In this document: one piece after another, positions 51,540-59,252 of the stretch
Layout of the letters: the number at the start of each line of letters is the position of its first letter
How positions within the stretch are numbered: position 1 is the first letter of the stretch
NCBI RefSeq assembly: GCF_000826065.2
Contig: NZ_LN623543.1
Span: forward strand, 660,144-724,143
Length of the DNA stretch: 64,000 bases
Direction of reading: 5' to 3'
From: Tessaracoccus massiliensis
GTDB lineage: Bacteria; Actinomycetota; Actinomycetes; Propionibacteriales; Propionibacteriaceae
Translations under genes and position numbers: made by a program
The notes under the pieces: model-generated
The model's input: the letters and a program-made list of their open reading frames with translations, nothing else
What the model was told of the DNA's origin: nothing
The model's database searches: none

Positions 51540-52117
51540 TGCTGGCCCACCCATTCAGCGATGTGGTCGCGGGTCTCCTCCCGGGAGCCCGAGTTGTCGA
51601 TCACCCAGGTGGCCACCGCTCGCCGCTCCGCCCGTGTGGCCTGCGCGTCCAACCGCGCCTGTGCCTCCGCGAGTGACAGGCCGTCCCGTTCCTGCAGCCG
51701 GGCGAGTTGGGTGCTCTCGGGGACGTCCACCACCATCACGTGGTCGAAATCGTCCACCAGACCGGTCTCCACCAGCAGCGGGATCACGTGCACGACCACC
51801 TCGTCCTCGGCAGCACGCTCCTCCAGTTCCTTCGCCCGAGCACGCACCAACGGGTGGACGATGGCGTTGAGATCGGCCCGCGCGTCGTCGTCGGCGAAGA
51901 TGAGTGTCCCCAACTTCGGGCGGTCCAGCGCGCCCTTGTCCGTCAGGATGCCGGGGCCGAAGCGCTCCACCACCGCGGCCAGTCCGGGGGTGCCGTGGCG
52001 CACCACCTCGCGGGCGATCACATCCGAGTCGATGATGACGGCGCCGTGGCGGCGCAGCTCGTCGGCGACGAAACTCTTCCCCGACGCGATTCCGCCGGTC
52101 AATGCGATGCGCCCCAT
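51527..52117 (-). CDS. coaE: Dephospho-CoA kinase
   Basis: A 196-residue kinase for the last step of coenzyme A synthesis. The P-loop LTGGIASGKSFVADELRR, the substrate Asp in IIDSDVIAREVV and HPLVRARAKELE, with VIPLLVETGLVDDFDHVMVV, are typical. Start is the ATG at 52115-52117 behind GAGGAGAG. In mycobacteria coaE, rpsA and polA are neighbours as here; the C-terminal UPF0157 extension found there is absent. Confidence 0.95.
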   Translation of the reverse strand: MGRIALTGGIASGKSFVADELRRHGAVIIDSDVIAREVVRHGTPGLAAVVERFGPGILTDKGALDRPKLGTLIFADDDARADLNAIVHPLVRARAKELEERAAEDEVVVHVIPLLVETGLVDDFDHVMVVDVPESTQLARLQERDGLSLAEAQARLDAQATRAERRAVATWVIDNSGSREETRDHIAEWVGQHYRR

Positions 52118-52179
52118 GGCGCTCTCCTCACTGTAGGGTGACTAGCACCGGAACGCGAAACGGCAGGAAAGGAAAAACC

Positions 52180-52335
52180 ATGGCACGCATCCTCTGGATC
52201 GTTCTGGTCGTGTTGGTCATTCTATGGCTGCTCGGCTTTGTGCTTCAGATCGGCGGCAACTTGATCCACACTCTGTTGGTGATCGCGCTGATCGTTCTGA
52301 TCATCAACCTGGTCACCGGACGCCGCGGCGTCTGA
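52180..52335 (+). CDS. lmo0937-type small membrane protein (DUF5670)
   Basis: A 51-residue protein made almost entirely of two hydrophobic helices (ILWIVLVVLVILWLLGFVLQ, then LIHTLLVIALIVLIINLV) ending GRRGV. This pattern fits the widespread lmo0937/DUF5670 family of unknown function, often stress-linked. A GGAAAGGAAAAA ribosome site precedes the ATG. It is divergent from coaE and ends at a terminator shared with rpsA. Confidence 0.8.
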   Translation: MARILWIVLVVLVILWLLGFVLQIGGNLIHTLLVIALIVLIINLVTGRRGV

Positions 52336-52354
52336 CCCAGGACGGGACAAACCA

Positions 52355-52385
52355 CAAGGCCCGCCCCCATCGGGGGCGGGCCTTG
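52355..52385. terminator. Bidirectional terminator between the small membrane gene and rpsA
   Basis: CAAGGCCCGCCCCC and its exact complement form a 14-bp stem with a three-base loop. It lies 20 bases after the plus-strand stop and 16 bases after the rpsA stop on the minus strand. Confidence 0.85.
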
Positions 52386-52400
52386 CTGGTGCTCAGCGGT

Positions 52401-53840
52401 TCAGCTACCGGCGAGCTTCTCGCGCAGAGCCTGCAGCGACTCGTCCGACGCGAGCGAGCCCTCGGACTCGGTCTCGGTGACGTAGCCGGTGCCGGTCTCG
52501 ACAGCGACCTCGCGGTCCGCGGTCTCGGCCGACTCCACCTGAGCCTTGTGGGCCTCCCACAGAGCGTGCGCCTGGGCGTACTGGGCCTCCCAAGCAGCGC
52601 GCTGCTCCTCGAAGCCTTCCTTCCAGTCGTTCGTCTCGGGGTCGAAGCCCTCGGGGTAGATGTAGTTGCCCTGCTCGTCGTAGGACGCCTGCATGCCGTA
52701 CAGCGCGGGATCGAAGTCGATCGCGGCGACGTCGACACCCTCGTTGGCCTGCTTCAGCGACAGCGAGACGCGACGACGCTCGAGGTCGATGTCGATGACC
52801 TTGACCATGCGGTCATCACCCACGGCGACAACCTGCTCGGGGATCTCGACGTGACGCTCGGCCAGCTCGGACACGTGGACCAGGCCCTCGATGCCCTCGC
52901 CGACGCGCACGAACGCACCGAACGGAACCAGCTTGGTGACCTTGCCGGGCACGATCTGGCCGATCTGGTGCAGACGGGCGAAGGTCTGCCACGGATCTTC
53001 CTGGGTGGCCTTCAACGACAGGGACACGCGCTCGCGGTCCATGTCCACTTCGAGCACCTCGACGGTGACGGGCATGCCGACCTCGACAACCTCGTTCGGG
53101 TGGTCGATGTGCTTCCAGCTGAGCTCAGAGACGTGCACGAGGCCGTCGACGCCACCGAGATCGACGAAGGCGCCGAAGTTGACGATGGAGGACACGACAC
53201 CCTTGCGGATCTGGCCCTTCTGCAGCTGGGTGAGGAACGTTTGGCGGACCTCGGACTGGGTCTGCTCGAGGTAGGCGCGGCGGGACAGGACCACGTTGTT
53301 GCGGTTCTTGTCCAGCTCGATGATCTTGGCCTCGAGTTCCATGCCGACGTAGGGCTGGAGGTCACGGACGCGACGCATCTCCACCAGCGAGGCGGGCAGG
53401 AAGCCGCGCAGGCCGATGTCGACGATCAGGCCGCCCTTGACGACCTCGATGACGGAGCCGGTGACAACGCCGTCCTCTTCCTTGATCTTCTCGATCGTGC
53501 CCCAGGCGCGCTCGTACTGAGCCCGCTTCTTGGACAGGATGAGGCGGCCTTCCTTGTCCTCCTTGGTCTGGACGAGGGCCTCAATCTGGTCGCCCACCTG
53601 GACGACGTCGAACGGATCGACGTCGTGCTTGATGGACAGCTCCTTTGAGGGGATGACGCCTTCGGTCTTGTAACCGATGTCGAGCAGGACTTCATCCCGA
53701 TCGACCTTGACGACGGTGCCGGAGACGATGTCTCCGTCATTGAAAGAAATGATGGTGGCGTCAATCGCTGCGAGGAAGTCTTCGCGCGTGCCGATGTCAT
53801 CGACTGCGACAGCCGATGCCTCAGTGGAGGGGGAGGTCAT
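52401..53840 (-). CDS. rpsA: Ribosomal protein S1
   Basis: A 479-residue S1 with four S1/OB repeats: residues about 30-105 (GDIVSGTVVKVDRDEVLLDI), 120-190, 205-275 (GVVSSIVNFGAFVDLGGVDG) and 290-360 (GKVTKLVPFGAFVRVGEGIE). A Glu-rich C-terminal tail of about 100 residues follows. The four-repeat form is normal for actinobacteria. It binds mRNA for translation initiation. In this genome, rich in leaderless genes, its role may be limited to mRNAs with leaders. Confidence 0.97.
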   Translation of the reverse strand: MTSPSTEASAVAVDDIGTREDFLAAIDATIISFNDGDIVSGTVVKVDRDEVLLDIGYKTEGVIPSKELSIKHDVDPFDVVQVGDQIEALVQTKEDKEGRLILSKKRAQYERAWGTIEKIKEEDGVVTGSVIEVVKGGLIVDIGLRGFLPASLVEMRRVRDLQPYVGMELEAKIIELDKNRNNVVLSRRAYLEQTQSEVRQTFLTQLQKGQIRKGVVSSIVNFGAFVDLGGVDGLVHVSELSWKHIDHPNEVVEVGMPVTVEVLEVDMDRERVSLSLKATQEDPWQTFARLHQIGQIVPGKVTKLVPFGAFVRVGEGIEGLVHVSELAERHVEIPEQVVAVGDDRMVKVIDIDLERRRVSLSLKQANEGVDVAAIDFDPALYGMQASYDEQGNYIYPEGFDPETNDWKEGFEEQRAAWEAQYAQAHALWEAHKAQVESAETADREVAVETGTGYVTETESEGSLASDESLQALREKLAGS

Positions 53841-53945
53841 GTAGTAGGGCTCCGAAAATATAAGGATGGATTTGTCTGCACCGAGCCCGTGACGAATCGC
53901 CGCCCTCTACTCCGTCTGAGAGAACGCAGGCCACAATGCCTGGCC

Positions 53946-53975
53946 AGCCTACCCCGCGCCCTCGAGGGAGGGCAA
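53946..53975 (-). promoter_or_regulatory. rpsA promoter
   Basis: On the minus strand TTGCCC (53970-53975) and TAGGCT (53946-53951) are spaced 18 bases apart, predicting a leader of about 100 bases before rpsA. Confidence 0.6.
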
Positions 53976-54039
53976 CCTGGGGTCCACAACTCGATCAACC
54001 GCAGAAGACTAGCCGTTATGGACCGATCCGGCCAGCGCT

Positions 54040-54045
54040 TATACT
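54040..54045 (+). promoter_or_regulatory. -10 box TATACT of the sortase-like gene
   Basis: TATACT, the best -10 in the window, ends 6 bases before the GTG start at 54052. No ribosome site is present, so the gene is probably leaderless. Confidence 0.65.
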
Positions 54046-54051
54046 TGCCGC

Positions 54052-54927
54052 GTGTCGCAGACCCCAGAGCAGCAGACCACGGATCCCCAGCCCGAGCCGC
54101 AGCCGCAGTCCAGGACCCGGCTGATCGCAGCCGCAGTGGCTGTGTTCGTCGTCATCGGCCTGGTGGTGTTCGGCTTCACCCGCGGCGGCGGCGCAGCACC
54201 GGATCCGGTGGCGCAGTCCGCCAGCCCGGTCGTCGCGTCGCTCGACGCCAGCCCGGCATCTCCGCTCATGCCGGCCAGCCCCTCGACGACCGCCCCGCCC
54301 AGCACCACGGCTGCGGCGAGCCCCAGCCCCACCACACCGGCGGCCAACCCGGCGCTCCCGCCCAGCACCACGGCTGCGGCGAGCCCCAGCCCCACCACAC
54401 CGGCGGCCAACCCGGCGCTCGCCGAGTGCACGCAGGTCACCGAGGGCTTCGTGCCGAACCGGTTCACGATCGAGTCGCTGGGCGCCGATGAGAAGGTCAT
54501 CGCGCTGAACCTCGACAAGGACGGCAACATCGCGGCTCCCCCGTTCGATCAGCCGCGCACCGCGTCGTGGTGGAGCGGCGGCCCGAAGCCCGGTTCGGGC
54601 AAGGGCAAGGCCGTCATGTCGATCCACACGTACAACCCCAGCCTGCCCCCCGCGCTCGGCAACGAGATGTACGAGGGTGGAAAGCCGCAGCTGAAGAAGG
54701 GTGACCTGATCAAGCTGTACGGCAAGAACGGTCAGGTCATGTGCTACGAGTACACCGATGCCAAGAAGATCTGGGTCAACGAGTACGACCCCAACTCTGA
54801 CGTGATGGTCGACTTCGAGGGCGACCCCGAGTTGGCCATCGTGATCTGCTGGGACTTCGACAAGAGCACCCGCGACTGGGATTCGCGCATCCTCTTCTAC
54901 GCCGATCCGGTCAAGGTCGCAGCCTGA
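54052..54927 (+). CDS. Class F sortase-like membrane-anchored protein
   Basis: A 291-residue protein. A Pro/Gln-rich cytosolic N-terminus precedes a TM helix (LIAAAVAVFVVIGLVVFGF), a Ser/Thr/Pro/Ala linker (about 45-122) and a sortase-like domain. Catalytic-type residues appear in order: His in VMSIHTYNP, Cys in AIVICWDFD and Arg in DSRILFYADPV. The TLxTC motif of sortases is reduced to IVIC. The linker has a 21-residue unit repeated exactly twice. Class F enzymes often have unknown substrates, and no pilin or LPxTG gene is close. Confidence 0.75.
   Translation: MSQTPEQQTTDPQPEPQPQSRTRLIAAAVAVFVVIGLVVFGFTRGGGAAPDPVAQSASPVVASLDASPASPLMPASPSTTAPPSTTAAASPSPTTPAANPALPPSTTAAASPSPTTPAANPALAECTQVTEGFVPNRFTIESLGADEKVIALNLDKDGNIAAPPFDQPRTASWWSGGPKPGSGKGKAVMSIHTYNPSLPPALGNEMYEGGKPQLKKGDLIKLYGKNGQVMCYEYTDAKKIWVNEYDPNSDVMVDFEGDPELAIVICWDFDKSTRDWDSRILFYADPVKVAA
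54294..54420 (+). repeat. Perfect 63-bp tandem duplication in the sortase linker
   Basis: Two perfect copies with a 63-base period, each encoding the unit STTAAASPSPTTPAANPALP. The linker is extended by 21 residues without changing frame. The period equals that of the unrelated duplication at 13072-13199. Confidence 0.97.
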
Positions 54928-54961
54928 CCCGGTGGCCCAGCTGGCCCTGAGCGGCTCCCTG

Positions 54962-57646
54962 TCAGTGAGCGGCCGAGTGCCAGTTGTCGCCCACGCCGAT
55001 CGAGACCTCCAACGGCACCAGCAGGTCTGCGGCGCCGCCCATCTCCCGGGCCACCAGCTCGGCGACCGCGTCGCGTTCACCGGGGGCGATCTCGAGGACC
55101 AGTTCGTCGTGGACCTGCAGCAGCATCCGGCTGGCGAACCCGCCGTCGGTCAGCGCCCGCCCCAGGTTGATCATCGCCACCTTGATCACGTCTGCCGCTG
55201 AGCCCTGGATGGGCGAGTTGAGCGCGGCACGCTCCGCCATCTCGCGACGCTGCCGGTTCGTGGTGGTGAGGTCCGGCAGGTAGCGGCGACGCCCCAGCAT
55301 GGTTTCGGTGTAGCCCACGCGGCGGGCTTCGTCGACGATGTCGGAGAGGTACGTGCGCACGCCGCCCACGCGGGTGAAGTAGTCCTCCATCAGGTCGCGC
55401 GCCTCGCCGACGGAGATCTTGAGCTGGTTGGACAGGCCGAAGGCGCTCAGCCCGTAAGCCAGGCCGTAGTTCATCGCCTTGATCTTGGCGCGCATCTCGC
55501 CGGTGACGTCCTCGGGCTCGACGGCGAACACGAGCGAGGCCATCTCGCCGTGGAAGTCACGCCCGGATTCGAAGGCCTCAATGAGGCCCGGATCCTTGCT
55601 GCCGTGCGCCATGATGCGCATCTCGATCTGCGAGTAGTCCGCCGACATCAGCGACTCGAATCCCTCCCCCGCCACGAACGCCTCGCGGATCTGGCGGCCC
55701 ACGGAGGTGCGGATGGGGATGTTCTGCAGGTTGGGATCGGTGGACGAGAGGCGGCCGGTCGCCGCGATCGTCTGCATGTAGGTGGTGTGGATCCGGCCGT
55801 CGTCGCCGACGGTGGCGAGCAGCCCGTCGACGGTCTGACGCAGCTTGATCCGGTCGCGGTGCGCCAGGAGGTGGCCGAGGAACGGGTGCTCGGTCTTCTC
55901 GAAGAGCTGTTCGAGGGCCTCTGCGTTGGTGGTGTAGCCGGACTTGGTGCGGCGGGTCTTCGGCATGCCCAGCTCGTCGAAGAGCACCCCCTGCAGCTGC
56001 TGGGGGGAACCGAGGTTGACCTCGTGGCCCAGCACATCGAAGGCGGCCTGCTGGGCCTCCTGGACGGCACGGTCGAACTGGTCGCGCAGGTTCTGGAGCC
56101 GGTCCACGTCGACGGCGACACCGAGGCGCTCCATCTGGGCGAGGGTGCGCTGCAGCGGGAGTTCCACCTCGCGCATCAGGGCCGCCGCGTTGCGCTCGTC
56201 GAGCTGGACGGTCAGCACCTGGGCCAGGTCGTAGACGGCGCGCGCGTGCAGCAGGGCGGTCTCAACGGCGGTGTCGTCCTCCTCGCCGAAGTCGAGCGCG
56301 AGCTGGGCCTCGTCCTCGGCGGGCTGCTCGACGGCGAGCTCGCGGTGCAGGTAACGCACCACGAGATCGGCGAGGCTGTAGGTGCGCTGATCGGGGCGCA
56401 GCAGGTAGGCCGCCAGCAGGGTGTCGAGCTGCACGCCGTCGAGCTCCCAGCCGCGGCTCCAGCACGCGAGGGTGGGGCCCTTGGCCTCGTGGATGAGTTT
56501 GGGGCGGGCTGCGTCGGCGAGCCAGGCGGCCAGGGCGGCGTCGTCGGCAGGTGTGAGGTCTGCGGCGTCGACGTAGGCGCCGGCCCCGTCCCCTGCGGCG
56601 AAGGCGAGGCCTGTGAGGTCCCCGGTGCCGGCACCCCAGGAGCCGACGAAGTACACCGCGGTGGCCGTTTGGGCGTGTGCGGCGAGCCAGTCGGCGACCT
56701 CGCCGGCGCCCAGCTTGGCGCCCTCCACGGTGAAGCTCTCCGTGGCCACTGGTTCTGCGGCCGCGGTGGCCTCGATCAGCCGCTCGCGCAGCACCCGGAA
56801 TTCGAGGGCGTCGAAGAGTTCGTGGACGCGCTCGCGGTCCCAGTCGACGCGCTGCGTGTCGGCGAGGTTGAGGTCGAGGTCGAGGTCGCGCAGCAGCGCG
56901 TTCAAGCGACGGTTCCGCACGACGTCGTCCAGGTGGGCGCGCAGCGATTCGCCGGCCTTGCCGGGCACCTGCTCGGCGCGGGCCACGATGTTGTCGAGCC
57001 CGTCGAACTGGGTGATCCACTTGGCGGCGGTCTTGGGGCCGACGCCGGGCACGCCCGGCAGGTTGTCGCTGGTCTCCCCCACCAGCGCCGCGAGCTCCGG
57101 GTAGCGGGCGGGCGGCACGAGGTACTTCTCCTCCACCGCCTCGGGGGTCATGCGCGCCAGATCGGACACACCGCGGCGCGGGTACAGCACGGTGACACCG
57201 TCACGGACGAGCTGCATCGCGTCGCGGTCCCCGGTGACGATGTAGACGTCGAAGCCGTCCTCCACCGCCTGGGTGGAGAGCGTGGCGATGAGGTCGTCGG
57301 CTTCGTAGCCGGCCAGCTCGATGTGCTGGATGCGCAACGCGTCGAGCACATCCTTGACCAGCGCGACCTGGCCCTTGAACTCGTCGGGCGACTTCGCACG
57401 GTTCGCCTTGTACTCGGGGTACTCCGTCGTGCGGAAGGATTCGCGGGCCACGTCGAAGGCGACGGCGACGTGGGTGGGCTGCTCGTCGCGCAGCACGTTG
57501 ATCAGCATCGACGTGAAGCCGAACACCGCGTTGGTGTGCTGCCCTGTACTCGTGGCGAAGTTCTCCACCGGCAGGGCGAAGAAGGCCCGGTAGGCCACGG
57601 AGTGTCCGTCGATGAGCAGCAGTTTCTTCACGTCAGTCACAGTCAT
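54962..57646 (-). CDS. polA: DNA polymerase I
   Basis: A repair and Okazaki-fragment polymerase of about 894 residues. The N-terminal 5' nuclease (LLLIDGHSVAYRAFFALP, YEADDLIATL, GVPGVGPKTAAKWI) is followed by a 3'-5' exonuclease-like domain lacking clear catalytic acids, as in actinobacteria, then the polymerase (TGRLSSTDPNLQNIPIR, DYSQIEMRIMAH, LQVHDELVLE). The ATG at 57644-57646 has TAGGCT only 2 bases upstream. A leaderless start at the GTG at 57638-57640 (TDVKKLLLIDGHS) fits the -10 spacing better. Confidence 0.96.
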   Translation of the reverse strand: MTVTDVKKLLLIDGHSVAYRAFFALPVENFATSTGQHTNAVFGFTSMLINVLRDEQPTHVAVAFDVARESFRTTEYPEYKANRAKSPDEFKGQVALVKDVLDALRIQHIELAGYEADDLIATLSTQAVEDGFDVYIVTGDRDAMQLVRDGVTVLYPRRGVSDLARMTPEAVEEKYLVPPARYPELAALVGETSDNLPGVPGVGPKTAAKWITQFDGLDNIVARAEQVPGKAGESLRAHLDDVVRNRRLNALLRDLDLDLNLADTQRVDWDRERVHELFDALEFRVLRERLIEATAAAEPVATESFTVEGAKLGAGEVADWLAAHAQTATAVYFVGSWGAGTGDLTGLAFAAGDGAGAYVDAADLTPADDAALAAWLADAARPKLIHEAKGPTLACWSRGWELDGVQLDTLLAAYLLRPDQRTYSLADLVVRYLHRELAVEQPAEDEAQLALDFGEEDDTAVETALLHARAVYDLAQVLTVQLDERNAAALMREVELPLQRTLAQMERLGVAVDVDRLQNLRDQFDRAVQEAQQAAFDVLGHEVNLGSPQQLQGVLFDELGMPKTRRTKSGYTTNAEALEQLFEKTEHPFLGHLLAHRDRIKLRQTVDGLLATVGDDGRIHTTYMQTIAATGRLSSTDPNLQNIPIRTSVGRQIREAFVAGEGFESLMSADYSQIEMRIMAHGSKDPGLIEAFESGRDFHGEMASLVFAVEPEDVTGEMRAKIKAMNYGLAYGLSAFGLSNQLKISVGEARDLMEDYFTRVGGVRTYLSDIVDEARRVGYTETMLGRRRYLPDLTTTNRQRREMAERAALNSPIQGSAADVIKVAMINLGRALTDGGFASRMLLQVHDELVLEIAPGERDAVAELVAREMGGAADLLVPLEVSIGVGDNWHSAAH

Positions 57647-57674
57647 GCAGCCTACCGTGGCAGAGTAGGGCGCC

Positions 57675-58076
57675 ATGAACGCTCTTCCCTCCTGGCTCGC
57701 TGATCAGGTCTCTCCACTGGACAACAAGCTCGGGCTCGAGATCATGGAGCTGTCCGCTGAACGCGTGGTCGGTTCCATCCCTGTGGAGGGCAACCAGCAG
57801 CCGTTCGGCCTGTTGCACGGTGGCGCCAGCGGCGTCCTGGTGGAGACCCTGGCCTCGATGGGCGCCATGGCCCACGGCTGGCCGGACAGGGTGGGCGTGG
57901 GCGTCGATCTCAACGTGACGCACCTGCGCTCTGCCACCCAGGGCCGGGTCACCGGCACGGCCACCGCGGTGCACCTCGGCCGCACGATAGTCAATTACGC
58001 GGTCGAGATCGTCGACGACGAGGGTCGCGTCACCGCGACGGGTCGCCTGACCTGCCACATGATCAACCGCCGCTGA
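57675..58076 (+). CDS. PaaI-type hotdog thioesterase
   Basis: A 133-residue hotdog-fold acyl-CoA thioesterase. The PaaI motif FGLLHGGASGVLVETLASMG holds the HGG and the catalytic acidic residue, and GVDLNVTHLRSATQGRVTGT follows. The substrate may be an aryl- or acyl-CoA, but context gives no hint. CAGAGT ends 8 bases before the ATG as a -10-like box. Divergent from polA, a placement also seen in other actinobacteria. Confidence 0.88.
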   Translation: MNALPSWLADQVSPLDNKLGLEIMELSAERVVGSIPVEGNQQPFGLLHGGASGVLVETLASMGAMAHGWPDRVGVGVDLNVTHLRSATQGRVTGTATAVHLGRTIVNYAVEIVDDEGRVTATGRLTCHMINRR

Positions 58077-58080
58077 CGTT

Positions 58081-58370
58081 CCCTGAGCGTCCGCCCGGGA
58101 GCTTGCGAGCCCGGCGACGACGAAGGGCGCCCGCAGCCAGGTGCGAGGGAGTGATCGGGACGCTCCGGCAACCAGGCCGAACAAGGTTTCGGGCCTGACA
58201 CCCAACGGCCAAGGCATTGAAGCCGTCGGCGGAACTCAGCCGGAGGGATCAGGTGCCAGATCGGCTGCGGGGACCCTTCGTCGCCGCGCGGGGCGCGACG
58301 CTCAGGGGACCAGGCTGAGGGGGCCTTCTGTCGTGGCCCGGCTCCTTCGTCGCAGGGGCCACGCTCAGGG
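58081..58370. repeat. Cluster of CCCTGAGCGT...CGAAGGG repeats
   Basis: The 302-base gap between the thioesterase and pdtaR holds no supported gene. It has three related units: 58081-58127 (plus: CCCTGAGCGT...GACGAAGGG), 58274-58307 (minus) and 58344-58370 (minus). Units in opposite orientation could fold into a large hairpin. This is a second REP-like family, different from the TTTCGAC family. Confidence 0.6.
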
Positions 58371-58378
58371 ATCGGCCG

Positions 58379-58972
58379 CTACTTCTTCTTGTGCGAGATG
58401 ACGCCCTCGGCGACATCGCGCATCGACTTGCGCATGTCCATGGCGGTCTTCTGGATCCAGCGGAAGGCCTCTGGCTCGGTGAGGCCGAGGTCCTGCTGCA
58501 GAATGCCCTTGGCCTGGTCGATGATCTTGCGCGACTCGAGGCGGTCCTCCAGGTTGGCCAACTCATCCTCGATGGCGGCGATCTCCTGGAAGCGGCCCAT
58601 CGCGATCTCGATGGCGGGCACCACGTCGGAGGCGCCGAAGGGCTTGACGACGTAGGCCATGGCGCCGGCGTCGCGCGCACGCTCCACCAGATCCCGCTGG
58701 CTGAAGGCCGTCAGCATGACGATGGGCGCGATGCGCTCCTCGGCGATGATCTCCGCAGCGCTGATGCCGTCCATCTTCGGCATCTTCACGTCCATGATCA
58801 CCAGATCGGGGACGAGCTCGCGGGCGAGCTTCACCGCTTCCTCACCGTCGCCGGCCTCGCCGACCACGTCGTATCCCTCCTCTTTGAGGAGTTCCACGAG
58901 ATCCAGGCGGATCAGCGCCTCATCTTCGGCGACCAGCACGGTGGGCTTCTTCTTATTCATATCCTGCGGCAC
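58379..58972 (-). CDS. pdtaR: PdtaR-type response regulator with ANTAR RNA-binding domain
   Basis: A 197-residue antiterminator. The receiver domain (VLVAEDEALIRLDLVELL, phospho-Asp in VIMDVKMPKMDG, Lys in AYVVKPFGASD) is followed by a coiled linker and the ANTAR domain (about 140-195, AKGILQQDLGLTEPEAFRWI) that binds twin hairpins in mRNA. The partner kinase PdtaS is not in the window. Start may be the GTG at 58970-58972 behind GAGGG or the ATG at 58958-58960. Location near polA matches Mycobacterium (Rv1626). Confidence 0.94.
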   Translation of the reverse strand: MPQDMNKKKPTVLVAEDEALIRLDLVELLKEEGYDVVGEAGDGEEAVKLARELVPDLVIMDVKMPKMDGISAAEIIAEERIAPIVMLTAFSQRDLVERARDAGAMAYVVKPFGASDVVPAIEIAMGRFQEIAAIEDELANLEDRLESRKIIDQAKGILQQDLGLTEPEAFRWIQKTAMDMRKSMRDVAEGVISHKKK

Positions 58973-59100
58973 ATTTCCCTCGCCACTGGAGGCGAGCTTC
59001 CTCGATCAAACCTGCACGCATCCTACTCCTCTTTTCAACACCGCGGCCACTCAGCGCACGATGCGAGCGTCGTGCAGTCTGTGGCACAATGTGGGGGCCC

Positions 59101-59183
59101 GCCCGGGTGGCGGAATGGTATACGCGGACGGCTCAAACCCGTCTGGTCGAAAGACCTTAGGGGTTCGACTCCCCTCCCGGGCA
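59101..59183 (+). tRNA. tRNA-Leu (anticodon CAA)
   Basis: An 83-base class II tRNA. The acceptor arms GCCCGGG (59101-59107) and CCCGGGC (59176-59182) pair, with discriminator A. The anticodon arm GACGG-CTCAAAC-CCGTC gives anticodon CAA, reading UUG. A long variable arm and the T-loop GGTTCGACTCC are present. CCA is not encoded. Confidence 0.95.
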
Positions 59184-59196
59184 CAACGCGACACAA

Positions 59197-59236
59197 CGAG
59201 AAACCCCCGAGCGTTTCCACGCTCGGGGGTTTCTCG
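59197..59236. terminator. 17-bp stem terminator between tRNA-Leu and pyk
   Basis: CGAGAAACCCCCGAGCG and its exact complement flank a six-base loop. It ends the tRNA transcript on the plus strand (GGGTTTCTCG at the 3' side) and pyk on the minus strand, 16 bases from the pyk stop. Confidence 0.88.
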
Positions 59237-59252
59237 TCGGATGACGGTCAGG

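Noticed and set aside
49494-51554. Long minus-strand frame opposite metN, metI and metQ
   Set aside because: It crosses three well-supported genes and the metQ terminator, and the composition is shadow-like.
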